Source of the DNA: Dissophora ornata
Taxonomy: Eukaryota > Mortierellomycota > Mortierellomycetes > Mortierellales > Mortierellaceae
NCBI GenBank assembly: GCA_025201705.1
Contig: MU616593.1
Coordinates: forward strand, 27,677 to 91,676
Direction of reading: 5' to 3'
Length of the DNA: 64,000 bases
Shown here: piece by piece, positions 23,101 through 35,800 of the stretch
How the letters are laid out: the number at the start of each line of letters is the position of its first letter
Numbering within the stretch: the first letter of the stretch is position 1
Notes under the pieces: model-generated
Told to the model about the DNA's origin: nothing
Seen by the model: only the letters and a program-made list of their open reading frames with translations
Database searches by the model: none
Made by a program: the position numbers and the translations under genes

Positions 23101-24846
23101 ATTGATCTTACTTTTTTTCAATATGGCATGGCAGCCAAACGCGTAGATTTGCAACTAGTCTGGAAGACTTCATTGCAGGATATTGTCGAATCACCCACGC
23201 TGCTAAAGTCTGTGTCTATCCTGACAGCCGAAGGCTCGGATGGTAACGATGCAACCCATATTACTTTGCTCGTTGACGGAAAGATTTATTTCCTTCGTCC
23301 AGAGTTCTTGGTAAGCAATCGTATCCCTGAATACGCCACTAAATTATATTTCGTGATATTTGTACTAACCCGCTTGGCCTGCTTAAATGATAGACGGACG
23401 GAAATGTGAGGTTGTCATTCAGGCAAATCACAGACAAGGTCGAATACTACTGGATTACACGATCTGCCCATGACGCCAACGACTTTTCTTTGTGGACATT
23501 TAATGGCAAGACGCTTAAGGTGAGTCATTGGCGGCTGGGCTTGACACCAGATTTGTTTGAGAGCGGCGTTTTGACGGACATATATTTTTGTGTATATATT
23601 ATTGGCTTAGATGTGGTGGAATGTATTTGGACCAGGGGGTAGCGAGAGGAGCCTCGCCACGTTTGCCAAGCACAACTTTTTGGAGATGGATATCGAATTC
23701 TATCCGCTCGGTAAGATCTATCTCACCCTGCATAGGTTTAATGCTCATGGGTAATCACCCGTCTTTATCTAACCGTCGTTTCATGTGTGATATCGTATGT
23801 AGCTATTCTCCCTGAGCGAGGTATTGTTCTGGGACTGGAGCCAGAGATTGCAACTCACAAGCCCAAGTCACTTGCTATGTTCAAGATGGCAACCAAAGTA
23901 TGAAGTATCATTATTCGTATCTCGATCCTATTTGCGTCCTGCCTACTTGCCTACTTACGACTTGTATTCTTTGTTCCTATATCTAGACCCATTTGTTCTT
24001 GCAGACGATTCTTCGACATGTGCTGACCCACAACATCGATGGAGAGTGGGAAGCGTACGAATTCGCAAAGCATTATCAGGACCTTGGATATTTTGGTCAC
24101 GCTCTAGAGATACTGTTGCATAATGTTTTGGAAGATGAGGCAGACTCTGGAATCGGATTCGAAGAAGGTACTTATTTTACTATCGGATCAAAAAAAATAT
24201 TACGGCTTCCATGATGCCAATGGCTTTTTTCAATTAAAGCTGACGCGTTGTATTTCTATCTCATTCTATTCCCACAGGCGCAGTTCTGCCCAGGGTTGTC
24301 AGCTTTTTACAGCAATTTCCCCATTATCTGGACGTGATTGTGTCCTGTGCCCGCAAGACTGAGGTCGCTCTCTGGGAATATCTTTTTTCTATCGTAGGCG
24401 CTCCCAAGGATTTGTTTGAGGTAGGTGAACATTGTCATATCAGCGAGACTGGATAGAAAATGTATCCCACACAAATTACGAGGCTGCTAATGTACGCGCG
24501 CTGTTTAACTTTGCTTTAATTGTAGCAATGTCTGGCCGCAGATCAACTCAAGACGGCAACGTCCTACCTGCTTATTTTACACACCCTCGAGCCGCTTCAG
24601 ACGACCAGCCAGGACACTGTGCGTCTCCTGGAAAAGACTCTTCAGGCTCAGGACTTTGAGCTCTGCAAGGAGCTGGTGCGCTTCCTGAATTCAATCGACT
24701 GTAAGCTGGACGGAGAAGAGACCAAAAAATGTTCCCGCGATGCCTATTGACTGTTTTCACTAATACGTTTTATTGCCTTACGATCCTTAGCAACTGGAGC
24801 TACCCTCCAGCAGGCACTTTCAATGGTATCGGTAGCCAATTCGTAA
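20123..24846 (+). CDS. RIC1: RIC1, subunit of the Ypt6/Rab6 exchange factor
   Basis: I assembled 21 exons: 20123-20398, 20497-20604, 20689-20861, 20938-21235, 21291-21421, 21507-21743, 21828-21873, 21974-22028, 22120-22175, 22284-22388, 22475-22513, 22595-22795, 22882-23035, 23135-23310, 23394-23519, 23611-23710, 23803-23897, 23987-24167, 24278-24420, 24526-24700, 24791-24846. All phases agree, giving 976 residues. Family marks include MYWATGSAR at the start, [25 protein letters not shown] and the C-terminal RIC1 domain ([34 protein letters not shown]). Ric1 with Rgp1 activates Ypt6/Rab6 at the Golgi. The N-terminal half should form WD-type propellers. The chain ends soon after the RIC1 domain, near the yeast length but far shorter than animal RIC1. 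Confidence 0.93.
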
Positions 24847-27279
24847 CCATCCCCGCTTGCGGAGTTTAGAAAAGGTACGACCGCTGGCGGAGAGAGGATT
24901 TGAAGCCCCTTGTTCTTCTGATGATGAGTTATTGTGTAAAAGGTTTGAAAGGCCTCAGTCGACTTTCTGAATCTCTTTGTTGAGGGGCCCTTGACCCTGG
25001 ATCTGTCTATTTCCGAAAGTCAGACGAGAGCGCTCCTCCCTTCTTTTCTCTGGGTATTTCTCTTTGAGTCCCTTTGTACCCTATTCGGTGTTTATCTTTG
25101 TTCCGGTTCAATTTCAAAGTGCTGTAGCGCGTTGCTCCTTCCACTGGCTGGTGTCTTTATCTATAATTGAACTCTGGTCCTGATAAAGGAGCATAGATTA
25201 AACAGGCGACACATTCAAAGAGTCGACGTTATCTATCATTGAGCGTTTGATCAAAGGCCGGTCGCCACATCCCTTTTCAGCTGAGCGCTGGCACTTTGAA
25301 TGGCCACGGCGAGATATAACTGACTGACTATGGGTGGATAGTGGGCCATGAGAATGGAGAACAATGAACGGGTTTGTGTCTAGCGATTGGTCGAGTACGG
25401 AGTGAATGGTGAAGGACGATTTGGACCTATGTCTCGTCAGAGAGGTGACAGACTGGCGCTGTGGCCTTATAGGAGAACAACTTTGAAACAGAACTGAAGA
25501 AGAACATGAACGCGGTCAGCGACAATTGCGCGTAGATCACGACATAGTAGAACAGTGCAGCTAACATGGCCATGGGCCTTATTCTGTGATTTATTTTTAT
25601 TCGTTTTATTGGGTCGGATCGCATTCTACCTAGGACAACACGACGCGGATAAATTACAGACATGGTTTTAACGAGCATTAAAACAATAATTATGCACGTG
25701 TGAGAGAGCTGTATACGACGCATTTAATCTTCAATAGCCATGAGCTCATGTTTTCATAAGCTCCATCGTTTATTGCAAGTTATGTATTTTCAATATTTGA
25801 GCTGAGTCATGTTTGAGCATGCGGTCCTGGAGAGCATGTATAGGTTATGTCCGTACCTTTTGATGCAGGGTCTAATGTCCAGTACGTATGATGGGCAGAT
25901 GCCGGGACTGTAGTCAAAGAGATCCTGCAAGGGTCTCAATGACGCGATGATCTGTCATGGGTACTCTACGTTGGTGGTGTGGGGGCTCACGTGGGAGGCA
26001 GATTGTTGTATAACGCGCGTGCGCATATTAGAACGCATATGTCTGCAAAATAAATGAGCACCGCAAATGTACTCGTGTTCTGTTTTCTTGCGATAGCCGA
26101 CTTGGTACATGTGCAGTGCACTCGCAGGTGCTAGCGATCATCAAATAGAGGGATCCAGGGAGCGACGGCAAGAGCGACTGGGGCATTGCAAAAGTGAAGT
26201 TGGGATGGGGTACGGCCAAGGAGGATGGCACAGCGAGGCTGAAGAAACAGAGGAGAGGCAAGACCATGCACACGAAGGAAATGTCGAGGAGCAACTCACA
26301 CGAGTGGCAGAGAGCACTTTGTGTGTTTGTATGTTTGTTTTATGGGAGCGAGCGAGAGATTATTTTTTGACTGACAAGAACCCCCAGGGTCATGAAGGGC
26401 GCGAGCGAGAGATGGGCAAGGAGTAAACAAAGAGGACAATGGCAACAGAAACAAATGATAAATGGGACGTTGACTGAGAATCGATTGCTGTATGAGATCA
26501 AACGAATCGCTGGTGTGCCAGCCAGTCGCACCGCACAAATCGAAAGAGTGGCCGTTATTTATTTACCTTGTGGGCCAATGGGCTGTCAGGCTGACAGGGC
26601 ACCCCGCGTCCGGGTCTGTGTTTCATATTTAGCTTTTATCCGCCCATTCACACATTCATCACCTCGCATCCATTCCTCCACATCCGCCCCGGCTGAGCGG
26701 CCGATCGTTGACTCTCCCATCCCTCTCCCATTTCAAAACACCACACATTCAATCTCCCGTTGCACATGGGTGCATTTCTGTCTGCGAATCTGTGTCTCAT
26801 CCCCATCCTAGTTCATCGTCCCGTGCCCCGTCTCGTGCTGATCAAACTCCTCGGTGCCTGAACGGCGAATAGACAGACACTTCTTTCTTCTATTTCATTT
26901 TCAGGAACGCATTTGCCGCCTTTTTTTTCAGCCAATTGGCCAATTGTATCAGTCGTGTTCGCATTTGTGGTTCTCCTCCTCCCCTCTCTCTCTCTGTCTC
27001 TCTCTCTCTCTCGTCTCCGTTGCCACCATAATTCCGACATCCTTTTCTTCCCTTCATCCCTCCTCTCGATCCTGATCCATTCCCATGGACACCACTTCGC
27101 CGTAGTCTTGCTCCGTACACACAGATACTCTCTTCACCTCATCTTCACTCCAGCTCATCCCACACCACTCTCAGGTACCGACATATCGACCCAATAACAC
27201 GCAAGCTCAGGCCAAACACGACATTCACCCAATGACTAATATTCCTTTCTCCTTCCTTCCATTCTAGAAGTCACTCTCG
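24847..27279. other. Long intergenic stretch before PH-domain gene
   Basis: 2.4 kb with no gene I can support. The first few hundred bases are likely the RIC1 3' UTR. The last 500 are pyrimidine-rich and are probably the promoter and 5' UTR of the PH gene, with a CT microsatellite at 26983-27013 and an acceptor-like attctag at 27261-27267, so a 5' UTR intron is possible. A 98-codon minus-strand ORF at 25427-25723 has hydrophobic stretches but no family resemblance. Confidence 0.6.
26983..27013. repeat. (CT)n microsatellite upstream of PH gene
   Basis: A CT dinucleotide run with one interruption, about 270 nt upstream of the PH-gene start codon. Confidence 0.85.
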
Positions 27280-29862
27280 ATGCAGATGCACCAGCCTCAG
27301 CGGATAACCACTCGACTTTTGCATTCGACCTTGGACCAGTCTCCTCGATCAACCCCTATACCCGGCTCCCATGCCCAATACCATCATCTCCAGCACCACC
27401 TCCACCAGCACCACTCCGACAGCGAAATCAATTCTAAAGACCTGTTCCGCCACAGCCCAGACTTCACCTCCATGACAACCGACGACGACGTCTCGTCTTC
27501 CGCCAGCTTCCGCCAAAGACCGCGTAAGCTGAGTAAGGCGGGATCCATATCATCGCCTCTCAGCGGCCAATCCCCCTTTTCCACCCTCAAGAATGGCAGC
27601 TCAAACGCCCTCTCTGCCTTTTCCTTTCTCTCCTTGAGCGAAAAGAATAACACCACTCCCATCACAACCGACGTCAACGGAAAACCAGCATCACAGCTGC
27701 GCGTCCGTCATCTGGAACAGGACTCTTCTTATGCAGGATATTTGACAAAGTTCTCTTCCAGGACATTCTTCTCTCGCAAACAATGGAAGCGCCGGTACTT
27801 TATTCTGCATGAAAGATCCCTCTATTGCTTCAAATCTTCGGACCCACAGCATCCTTTGCTCGAGACTCTCATGCTTTCGCCCGAAGCGATTATATGCGTC
27901 ACAGACATCTTTTCAGGAAAGCGATACTGTCTTCAAATCTCGTGCCCGGGAGAAAAGAGCTGGTATGTCCTCTCAGACACGGCCTCGGAAATGTCGGGTT
28001 GGCTCAAGGAACTCAAGAACACGGTGCAGCGAACCAGGAGTAACCAGCTTGATGGACGACCTGGAACACAGTACTCGGATTCATCAGAGATCTCAGATAT
28101 GTCAGGGACATCTTTGGCCATGCGTGTCCCCTCAGTCCCCATTATCCCAAGCCAATACGAATTCATGACGCGCGAATCTAGATCTCTTCCTGGGACACTT
28201 TCGTCCTCACTACCCTCGCGCCAAAGTTATATCCAGCAATCCTCTTTTGCACCCCAACAACACCAGCATCTGGATCCCTACCAGGGACAGGTCACCAGTC
28301 TGAATCCGCCTCCCCGCCCCATCACTCCAAAGCCATCAACACCAACACCTGGACCAGGGCCGCAGCGTCTTCATGGAGCCCAACAGACACATCAATATGG
28401 AGCGTTATCACAGCAACCACCACAGCAGCCAGAAACACGGCGGAGAAGAAACAGCTCTCTCTCGAATGGCCAAACCGCTTCTGACTATGCCAGCTTTGGA
28501 ACAGCTATGGAGCGTGCAGGAGTAATGGCAGAGACAGAGAGGGAGTCCCAGTCGCCATCATGGTCAATTCCGACAAAGGCAGAGAGGCCAGACACCAACT
28601 ATGCAACGATTCCACGTAGCAAGCGCGAGTCTGTTATTTCAGCCATGTCTGGCGCATCCACCGTGTCCCCACCTCCCAGGAACCCGAGAACATCTATGCT
28701 GGTTGACCGGCCGGATAGCGCGATGTCGCTCCCTGCCCGCAGTTCACAGAGACAACCAGGGACATCCTTACGGCCCTTGAGCTCGGTTTCGTCACGACCT
28801 ATAAGCCCAGGTCTGACGAGGACGAGTCCCAGGAACTCACTAGTCATCTCACCTCCCCCTCGGAGCATCCATCGACCTGCCAGTATGTCAATAAGGAATT
28901 CCACCCATATTCTCCCTCTTCCTCAAAATGCTACGGTAGGTATGCCGTCTCAGCGCTCTTCTCCAACCAACATTCTCAACTCCGATCCACCAACCTCGAC
29001 TCTACCTGCTACACCCGAATCTGCCAGGAATCAAACCCACCACCGACCACTCTCTCGCATTACTAGTTTGAGGAATCAACGCGAGACAGGATCGAGTGCA
29101 GGAGAGAATATCATCAAAAGGAACAGCGTCGTCGGTAATGTCAGTATCAGCAACATTAACATCAAAAATGGCATTAACAGCAGCAGCAGCAACCACAGTG
29201 GCAGCAACGGTCATAGTAGGCAGATGTCACTCCCTATCCACACAATGTATATCTTGCCTGCTCCCCCTACGGGACAGGCGCCTACTCAACCCCCAGCGTC
29301 AGCCAGCTCCGGCTCTTCTCGACCGCTGATGCAGACACCCTCCGGATCCAACTCGGCACTGCGGCCGATCTCATCCGCTATGCACAATGTAGCGTCTCTA
29401 GGAGGGGGAGTTGCTCGGAGGCCATCTACTCATAAACGAGATTCGGCCATATCCACGAGATTATCGACGTTAATTTTGCCCCCCGAACCCAAGAAGGCTG
29501 TACCTCTTCCACCAAAAGGGTCCTTTCCTGCTCCACCAACGTCGGCTCTGCCCAAGAAACCAAATGGGGCAGGTGCTAAGAGCAAGCCGAAGGCTAAACG
29601 TGGACAAGGAGATGCACCGACTGGATTCGGTGCTATTCTTGAGGAAGAGGAGGAGGAGGATGACGATGACGATGACGATGGAGAGTATGTGTCACGTCTG
29701 CAGTTTGAGGAACTGGAGGCTGCTAGGGCAGCGGCGGAGCAGGGTCATGATCCGGACAGCAATGCGACAACTCCGACGACGGCAACGCGACCAGAGTACT
29801 ATGCGACAAAAGAGAGCAAAGTGGTAGAATACATCTTCCCAAGCGAGTCATTCGCAGTGTAG
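27280..29862 (+). CDS. PH-domain protein with long Pro/Ser-rich tail
   Basis: A single 860-residue exon. The pleckstrin-homology domain lies at about residues 149-250: YAGYLTKFSSRTFFSRKQW, RRYFILHERSLYCFKS, a mid-strand ICVTDIFSGKRYCLQI and the closing helix with the invariant Trp (MSGWLKELKNTV). PH domains bind phosphoinositides or proteins at membranes; the basic beta1-beta2 loop here (KQWKRR) fits lipid binding. The remaining 600 residues are Ser/Pro/Thr/Gln-rich with PPR-type motifs and look disordered. An acidic Glu/Asp run near residue 790 comes from a GAGGAGGATGAC-like microsatellite. No catalytic domain is visible. It resembles fungal PH-domain proteins of unknown function. The codon just before the start is in frame with an acceptor-like site, so an upstream coding exon cannot be excluded. 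Confidence 0.85.
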   Translation: MQMHQPQRITTRLLHSTLDQSPRSTPIPGSHAQYHHLQHHLHQHHSDSEINSKDLFRHSPDFTSMTTDDDVSSSASFRQRPRKLSKAGSISSPLSGQSPFSTLKNGSSNALSAFSFLSLSEKNNTTPITTDVNGKPASQLRVRHLEQDSSYAGYLTKFSSRTFFSRKQWKRRYFILHERSLYCFKSSDPQHPLLETLMLSPEAIICVTDIFSGKRYCLQISCPGEKSWYVLSDTASEMSGWLKELKNTVQRTRSNQLDGRPGTQYSDSSEISDMSGTSLAMRVPSVPIIPSQYEFMTRESRSLPGTLSSSLPSRQSYIQQSSFAPQQHQHLDPYQGQVTSLNPPPRPITPKPSTPTPGPGPQRLHGAQQTHQYGALSQQPPQQPETRRRRNSSLSNGQTASDYASFGTAMERAGVMAETERESQSPSWSIPTKAERPDTNYATIPRSKRESVISAMSGASTVSPPPRNPRTSMLVDRPDSAMSLPARSSQRQPGTSLRPLSSVSSRPISPGLTRTSPRNSLVISPPPRSIHRPASMSIRNSTHILPLPQNATVGMPSQRSSPTNILNSDPPTSTLPATPESARNQTHHRPLSRITSLRNQRETGSSAGENIIKRNSVVGNVSISNINIKNGINSSSSNHSGSNGHSRQMSLPIHTMYILPAPPTGQAPTQPPASASSGSSRPLMQTPSGSNSALRPISSAMHNVASLGGGVARRPSTHKRDSAISTRLSTLILPPEPKKAVPLPPKGSFPAPPTSALPKKPNGAGAKSKPKAKRGQGDAPTGFGAILEEEEEEDDDDDDDGEYVSRLQFEELEAARAAAEQGHDPDSNATTPTTATRPEYYATKESKVVEYIFPSESFAV

Positions 29863-30297
29863 ACAGAAGTACTACATCGCTTGTGGGGGGTTTTTTTGTT
29901 TGTTTTGTTTTTATCTGGCCTTGTTCTTTGTTATGTAATTACTCTTCGTGCATTTCAACTGATACCATAATAAGAGTTTAGTTTGTGTTGAGGATGACGC
30001 TTTTGAATGGAGAGCTATTGATGGGAGCGAGATAGAGCCCATGTACATGAAAGGTTTCGGAGAGCTGTGTACCTTACCTTGTCAAGCCATAATAAAAATT
30101 GGTGGCAAAAGAATATATTCTCCTTGACATCTCGTTGCACAGGCACCGCCCTCAGCCACACCCACCACAAAATCGAAATCGTGTTGTACATTCGTGCCAT
30201 CCACGCATCCACACATCCAACCACACACACACACTTCCTCGCACACACATACATAGACACCCCGATAAACGAGCAAGCAGCGAGAGAGTATATTATC
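29863..30297. promoter_or_regulatory. 3' flank of PH gene and UBC9 promoter
   Basis: 435 nt. The first 100 are T-rich 3' UTR with an ATAATAA-type element. CA-rich sequence (acacacac, 30220-30250) precedes the UBC9 start. Confidence 0.55.
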
Positions 30298-31539
30298 ATG
30301 TCTGGAATTTGCCGAAGTCGACTCGCAGAGGAACGAAAGCAATGGCGCAAGGATCACCCATTTGTACGTGCGTTTTCCTTTTGTTCTGAGATGCCGCGGC
30401 GAAGTCGCCGTCATTGTGTTTGTCTGCCGCATTAGGCAAGCAAATCAGGTCGGGTCTCGTTCTCCGTAGGACACCCGCGCATCATGGTGCACCTGGCTTG
30501 GATGTTTTGTTTTATGGCAGCCCACTCTCAGAGGATGTCGGTGAAGAATGGGCTGTCTGCATCTGTTTATTATTCTACTAATCGTTGTTTTTGTTCTGTC
30601 TGTCCTGCCTACTTATCCAGGGCTTTTATGCTAGGCCCGAGAAGAAAGCCGATGGCACTCTCGACCTTATGAACTGGCAAGTTGGAATTCCGGGGAAGCC
30701 CAATGTAAGAATCCCTTCTATCGGCATGGCTGACTGGGAAGCTGTCAGAGTTTTACCTCTCAGGGCAATTCATTTACAAGGACGCTACCATTTTTTATGC
30801 CTTATAGACGCCATGGGAGGGCGGTGTTTACAAACTTGTGCTTATCTTCCCCGACGGTAGGTTCTAGGTTCAGTCTCGGCCGAACACGTGGCCGATGCGA
30901 GTGTTGTAGATGCGATGCTAACGATCGTCGTTTTTTCCTGGCTACTAGACTATCCAAGCAAGCCCCCAAAATGTAGGAGGGTCCTCCTGCAGAGGAGGGC
31001 TTAACGAAATGTGATTTTTGAAAGGGATTGATGGCATGTGACAGAGTCGTAACAAGATGAACCCTGTTCTACATAAACTGCAACATAGGCAAATTTGTTC
31101 CGCCACTCTTCCACCCTAATGTGTATCCCTCCGGAACTGTGTGCCTCTCCATCTTGAACGAAGAAGAAGGCTGGAAGCCTGCAATTACAATCAAGCAGGT
31201 CAGTTTATAATTCTTGACATGCACCAACTGTGACCTGCGCCTACGGGTGTTATTTGGTGTATTGACTCAAAAGACCGACTTTCTTTTGTGCCGATAGATC
31301 TTGCTTGGTATTCAGGACTTGTTGAACGACCCGAATCCAGAGAGTCCTGCGCAATCGGAAGCCTATGTTATGTTCAAGTATGTGGAAGGGGTTTTCTTCG
31401 ACGCGAGAGGGATTCGCGATATATGACCTAACAAATTGGTCTTGACTTTTTCTCTGAATTTTTTGTGCATCCGTGTAGGAAAGACAAGGTCAGCTACGAA
31501 AAGCGTGTGCGGCAGCAGGCAAAGGAGAATGCGCCATGA
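30298..31539 (+). CDS. UBC9: SUMO-conjugating enzyme UBC9
   Basis: Seven exons (30298-30363, 30621-30704, 30808-30856, 30949-30972, 31089-31198, 31298-31377, 31479-31539) give exactly 157 residues, the canonical length. The sequence is strongly conserved: [56 protein letters not shown] and [18 protein letters not shown]. The catalytic cysteine is Cys93, at the same number as in human UBC9. The enzyme accepts SUMO from the E1 and passes it to lysines in psi-K-x-E sites, mostly in the nucleus. Exon 4 is only 24 nt long; without it the DYPSKPPK loop would be lost. Confidence 0.97.
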
Positions 31540-32870
31540 TCAGACGCAAGCAAAAGGAAGACCCGGTTTTTTTTAAACAAGTCGTTTCCATATCCCAGAT
31601 ATTCCAAATACTACATACAATAAGAGTCAGTTCACGTCCACTATGAGAGTCAATGGATGTATGGATATGTATTGGCCATCAGGGCTGTAGGATGAAGAGT
31701 GAATATGGCGCATGAGTATATGGATGAGGCAAGGCGCATAAAAGGGCGTCTTAGTAGGCAGAGTATGTGAATGGTGCAGCTGAAATACCATCTGACTTTG
31801 ACTTTTCGTTCAGGAAGAGTCAAAGTCTTTTGACCAGCCATGCTCATGGCATGAACGCACCGCATTGCAGCAGCGTGATAGGTCGCCTTACGTCGCATGG
31901 CTGGCTACTTTATGACCTGAGGTCACTGATGGATGCACGAGGCTATTTCATGCATGCGGCCGCCTGGTGGAATTGAGCTTTCAATGAAATACGGGCCAGC
32001 ACATGCGCATGGATGGAGATGGATATGCCACACACGCTCACATTCATAGATGTGGATCGCTAAACAACGTTTTCCGACGCACATGAAATAATCGATTCAC
32101 AGGCGCGTCCACGCGTCCACACGTCTACACGGATATAGTGTAATGTCCGCCGATTGTGTAAAAGAGCCGCTGACCTTGGCTGCCTTTTGTTTTTTCTCTT
32201 CCCTGCTCCTACTCCCTTTCTCATCGCCCCTCTCCTTCCTTCCTCAGACACCGTATCCTCATCGCCAGTGAACTGTTGGCCATCTTTTGACTTTCATTTG
32301 CGGGTGGGTGGCATTGACTTTCAATTTTATCCTTTTGACACGGATCTCTTCAGCTCTCCACTGCCATCGACAATGTCTTCATCTGATATTCTGTATTTCA
32401 ACAACCTTTTGTCCTAACGCGCGATTGACCCTAGCAGAGCAGCCTATTTGCCACTCGCTGCTATCACAGCACCATCTTTTTTTTCATTTCCAGATCAAGT
32501 CTGTGGATATCGTGCATCTCCTCGACCCCACTTCGGTTTCTGGCGGGAATAAAAAAACAACAGAAGAAGACTGATTCTGGACTGTAGCTCAGAATCACCG
32601 TCAGGTCTGAATCCAACCAATCTCCTCCTCCTCCTCCTCACCGTCATCGCTTCTCTACCATCACTTTCGAAACGCGTGGCCTTTTTGTCGAACAAATCGT
32701 CTTGGTTTCTACTGAAAAATTGCAGGTTTCGCCTATACGCTCTAACGCAATATCTCCTTTTCGCTTGCAAGATTCAAGCTTTTTTTTTGAAAAAAAAAAA
32801 GTGTAAGTAGGTAGATATGCTCACATTGACTATACTTTCTGAACCATATCCTTCTAGAGGTAGCTGTAAT
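31540..32870. promoter_or_regulatory. Intergenic, UBC9 3' flank and RRM-gene 5' region
   Basis: 1.33 kb. A strong donor (gtaagtag) at 32802 and an acceptor (cttctag) ending at 32857 suggest a 5' UTR intron just before the RRM-gene start. Pyrimidine-rich sequence at 32180-32660 fits a promoter or leader. No gene is supported here. Confidence 0.5.
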
Positions 32871-35800
32871 ATGTGTGACACGAACGAGTCTTGCTGTGCA
32901 TCGTCGATTCTCATCGGACGGCAGTCGCCAAGCTCCCCGTTACCGACACCAACGTCCAGTGACGAGAGATATTACACAGTGGAGGAGTCCACTCCAGTTC
33001 AGCACCGAGAAAATGGCCGGTCTTGTGGATCCCCCAGAAGACTTCCTGGACACCAGCAAGTTCCCACCGACGATCTCTTGACTGAGGCTATTTGTAAGTA
33101 GTACGAGAGAGCTACACGGACCCAATGGTCCGGAACTGTTGCTCATGCGACAGCCAACGGGAATCCTAAAATGAGTAGATATCATACGTTGTTTCACGTC
33201 TGTTTCGCACGCACATCCTTCGTGTTATGCGCACGGTGCACAACAGCGACGCAGTAACACTTCTAATCAGCATGTGGGGATATTGACTCTTTGCACGAAA
33301 TTTTAACGTGGAGCTCTCTTCATACATGCCCCATACATGGCAACCCTATCCGCTAGCAAGACTCAGCGTCGACAGTGCGGCTTCCGCTCCTGACGGGGGT
33401 CAGAATCGAACAAAGTCTACGGAATCGGTCCATATTTCATATAGGCATCCCCTGCATCGTGTCCGGAGCTTGGACAACATCGCAGAACAGAGCTCGAGAG
33501 AACGGGTTACTGGAGACATCGTCAGTCTTGAGCGGCAGCAGGACGCTTGCAAATCCCCTGATAGCGAATGGGGCCAAGACCAAGCGGGAGAAGAGAACCC
33601 CGAAAGAAGACAGAGAGGTGAACCGCAAGCTTGTATCTTTGTCGCAAGGTATGCATTATGCGGTATTTACTTCCGCATTAGTTTCGCAACATCACTTTAA
33701 GCACCACGCTTCGACCATTATGATCTCGAGCTGACCTAGTCCGAGAATTGTTCACTCTTTTATTATTGTTATGTATCGAATTAGCCTGGCGGCTTCGAGA
33801 ACGGATGTTCAGCTAGTGGATTCAGTTACGGAGCACTTCAATAAGTGGGGTCCATTGCTCAACGTCAAGGTTTTGAAGGATTGGATGAATCGGCCATATT
33901 CCTTCGTACAGTTTGAGGTAACATTGGTCGCTGCCTTCAAGAAAGAGACTAAGTTTGAGGACTGACCTGCTGTTGGTTTTACTAATGCAGCCCATGGTAC
34001 CTGTGCTCGATACTGAACAGCGTATCGAAGATGCTCAGAAGGCTATGGCTGAGGCACAGAATACGATCGTCGATGGCAGGCACATTCGCATCGAACAAGC
34101 ACGCGTGAATCGTACGCTCTTTATCCTTAGATTCGGACGTACAACCACCGAACAGGTATGATCAGCCATAACGACTTGGACTTTTGTGCAAATAAAAAAT
34201 GGTACCGACAATTGTGTTCAACGTCTTTATTTAGAATCTTCTTGACGTTCTCGAACAATACGGGCAGGTTGAGGACGTTTCCATCTTCAATGATCTGGGT
34301 CCTGCACGAAACAGGCGATACGCGTTTGCAAAGTTTGCTTATCGCGACGACGCGATCAGAGCCTTTATGGTGAGGCTTATTTAACGGACACACAGATGGG
34401 TAGGTCTTGATACGATATACTTACTAATTTTTTTGTGTATACTGCCAATAGTCTCTCCGAAGCATCTCTAAGTGGACGGTCGAGTGGGCGCCAAATCTAT
34501 CAGATCAAAATCAAATCGACAGAGAGTCCATATTTGTGGGTCAACTAAATGCGGACCTAGCGACAGAGACTACTCTGCACGAACGATTCCAGGGCTACGG
34601 CAACATCCGCCATGTCCATCTGGTCAAGCGGAACAAGCCTGGAACGAGCCGGTCCATTGCCTTCGCCTTTATCGAGTTTGGCGATGAGCAATCTGCAAGA
34701 AGAGCTATTGAACATGAGGCAGGTCCATATTATTCCTAGCGCAGATGACGGTACTAAAATGAAACCGCAGGGAGAGGCATGCACCTAATGCGTGCCACAG
34801 CCATGATTGATTTGTTAACTCACCCTCCCGATCCCCCGGCTTTTACTGTCTATGCCTTTTCAGAACAACACTCAGTTTTTGGGAATGACAATTCGAGTTC
34901 AGCATCGAGAGGCGAGTGAGTACCGTCAGCAACGCCAAAATGCTGCGATCCAAGCAGCTCGCAATCTGGACATATCACACGCCATTTGCCCACCTCAGAT
35001 AGGAATGCCCACTCCAGTTGTGAATACTCAAGAGTTCAGCGGAGGGTATCAGGACTACCAAGCACCGGGTTTTGGAAGATCTCCAATGTGCTACGCAACA
35101 TACTATACATATCCAGCAACGACCATGCCTGTTGCTGGCCCTGGCTTTATTCCTCGACCTCGGCCAGTGGCGACGTATATCCAGCCAGGCAGTGTTCCCC
35201 GAGGGCCTGCTATAGATCATGACGCCTGTCAAGGGTATTACCATGGACCGACACGCTATAGCGGTCAAGCGAACCAGGAAGTACGCTCGGTTGTAGAACG
35301 ATGCAAACGTGTGGGACCTGATTCATTTTTCCCATCCTGGATACTTTGACTGAGTTACAACAACATCTTTGTCTAGAGCGCATCCAGAGAGCGATATGAT
35401 TCTGCTCAAGAATCAGTTTCAGGTAATCAACCACACACCAGAAGTATCCCTCTCATGCGTCATGCATGGCTGTGTAATGAATTTCGGACACTGACGCCCT
35501 GCCTGCTGGCACGGTTGACTGACTTGCAGGTCAGCAGGGTTATGACTACACGACGTATATTCAGACGCCAGAGGGATTGTATATCCCGCATGCTGTGCCT
35601 ACGCGAATGTATATATATGGCCAGGCACCAACCATAGCAGCTGTGGTACCGGGGAGTCCCGTTGCTGCACCGGTCGCTGCGGCCGCCCAATCAACTCCGG
35701 CTGCGCCTCGGATCAATGCTGTGTGGTACAGCTCTCCTCGGCCCGCCGGAACCACGAACAAGGGAGCAGGACCGGAGTCCCCGAACCCGCATACACACTG

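Noticed and set aside
25427..25723. 98-codon minus-strand ORF with hydrophobic segments
   Set aside because: No family resemblance, isolated, AT-rich, and no convincing splice partners; more likely chance.
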